Assembly (NCBI GenBank): GCA_900550135.1 | Contig: URQO01000032.1 | Span: 1 to 21,240, forward strand | Direction of reading: 5' to 3' | DNA length: 21,240 nt | Source: an uncultured Eubacterium sp. | Lineage (GTDB): Bacteria; Bacillota; Clostridia; Lachnospirales; Lachnospiraceae | In this document: piece by piece, positions 21,179 to 21,240 of the stretch | Layout of the letters: each line of letters opens with the position of its first letter | Position numbering within the stretch: the stretch's first letter is position 1 | The notes under the pieces: generated by a model | Databases searched by the model: none | The model's input: only the letters and a program-made list of their open reading frames with translations | Told to the model about the DNA's origin: nothing | Program-made: the position numbers and the translations under genes

Positions 21179-21240
21179 CTGTCGTTTTCTTCTTCTGTTG
21201 GAATATCAACACATTCAGGATTTTCTACTGTTCCTTTTGC
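21175..21240 (-). CDS. C-terminal end of an unidentified gene (partial)
   Basis: A minus-strand frame enters from the right edge and ends at a TAA (21175-21177), just before the terminator. The last residues read ENPECVDIPTEEENDR, an acidic hydrophilic tail. Only 21 codons are visible, so no function can be given. The terminator placement supports that a real gene ends here. Confidence 0.55.
   Translation of the reverse strand, partial: AKGTVENPECVDIPTEEENDR

Noticed and set aside
1..21240. CRISPR array, tRNA or rRNA genes, intact insertion sequences
   Set aside because: No regularly spaced repeats with unique spacers, no RNA gene signatures and no transposase frames were seen on either strand.

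Overview
This is an AT-rich, low-GC Gram-positive window, most likely from an anaerobic gut clostridium of the Lachnospiraceae type. That placement is inferred from several things: GGAGG-type ribosome binding sites everywhere, frequent GTG starts, a DUF4367-type anti-sigma gene, a Csp-like S8 protease, a CdaA/CdaR pair and a commensal-type serpin. Almost everything reads leftward on the minus strand. Only the MATE transporter near the right end reads rightward. I see no tRNA, rRNA, CRISPR array, prophage or intact insertion sequence.

Left part (1-6873, all minus strand). The window opens inside prolyl-tRNA synthetase, which has its own promoter and a 5'-UTR hairpin. Next comes a Csp-like subtilisin with all catalytic residues and an N-terminus built of 13-residue repeats. 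A roughly 500-base gene-poor stretch follows, holding two tandem palindromic elements and a 15-bp-period AT-rich repeat. Then come a divergent ClpX standing alone (no clpP or tig nearby) and an HtrA-like membrane-anchored protease with one PDZ domain.

Middle (6973-12907, minus strand). One strong promoter upstream of 12901 probably drives a compact run: a small two-TM protein, a polytopic membrane protein, the diadenylate cyclase CdaA, its YbbR-type regulator CdaR, galE and an LCP-family cell-wall ligase. It joins c-di-AMP synthesis to envelope glycopolymer precursor supply and attachment. The usual third partner glmM is not next to cdaR here; galE takes that place.

Right-middle (13018-17641, minus strand). 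A LysR-type regulator has a palindrome on its own -10 box. Upstream of it is a tightly coupled four-gene unit: ECF sigma factor, DUF4367 membrane anti-sigma factor, secreted lysine-rich protein, and a lipoprotein serpin with a Big2-like stalk. The first three genes overlap by GTGA. This looks like a self-contained, envelope-sensing system that deploys a surface protease inhibitor, and it is the most interesting unit in the window.

Right end. A histidine phosphatase, a LacX-type aldose 1-epimerase, a MATE efflux gene with a terminator-like hairpin between its promoter and start codon, a bidirectional terminator, and the last codons of an unidentified minus-strand gene.
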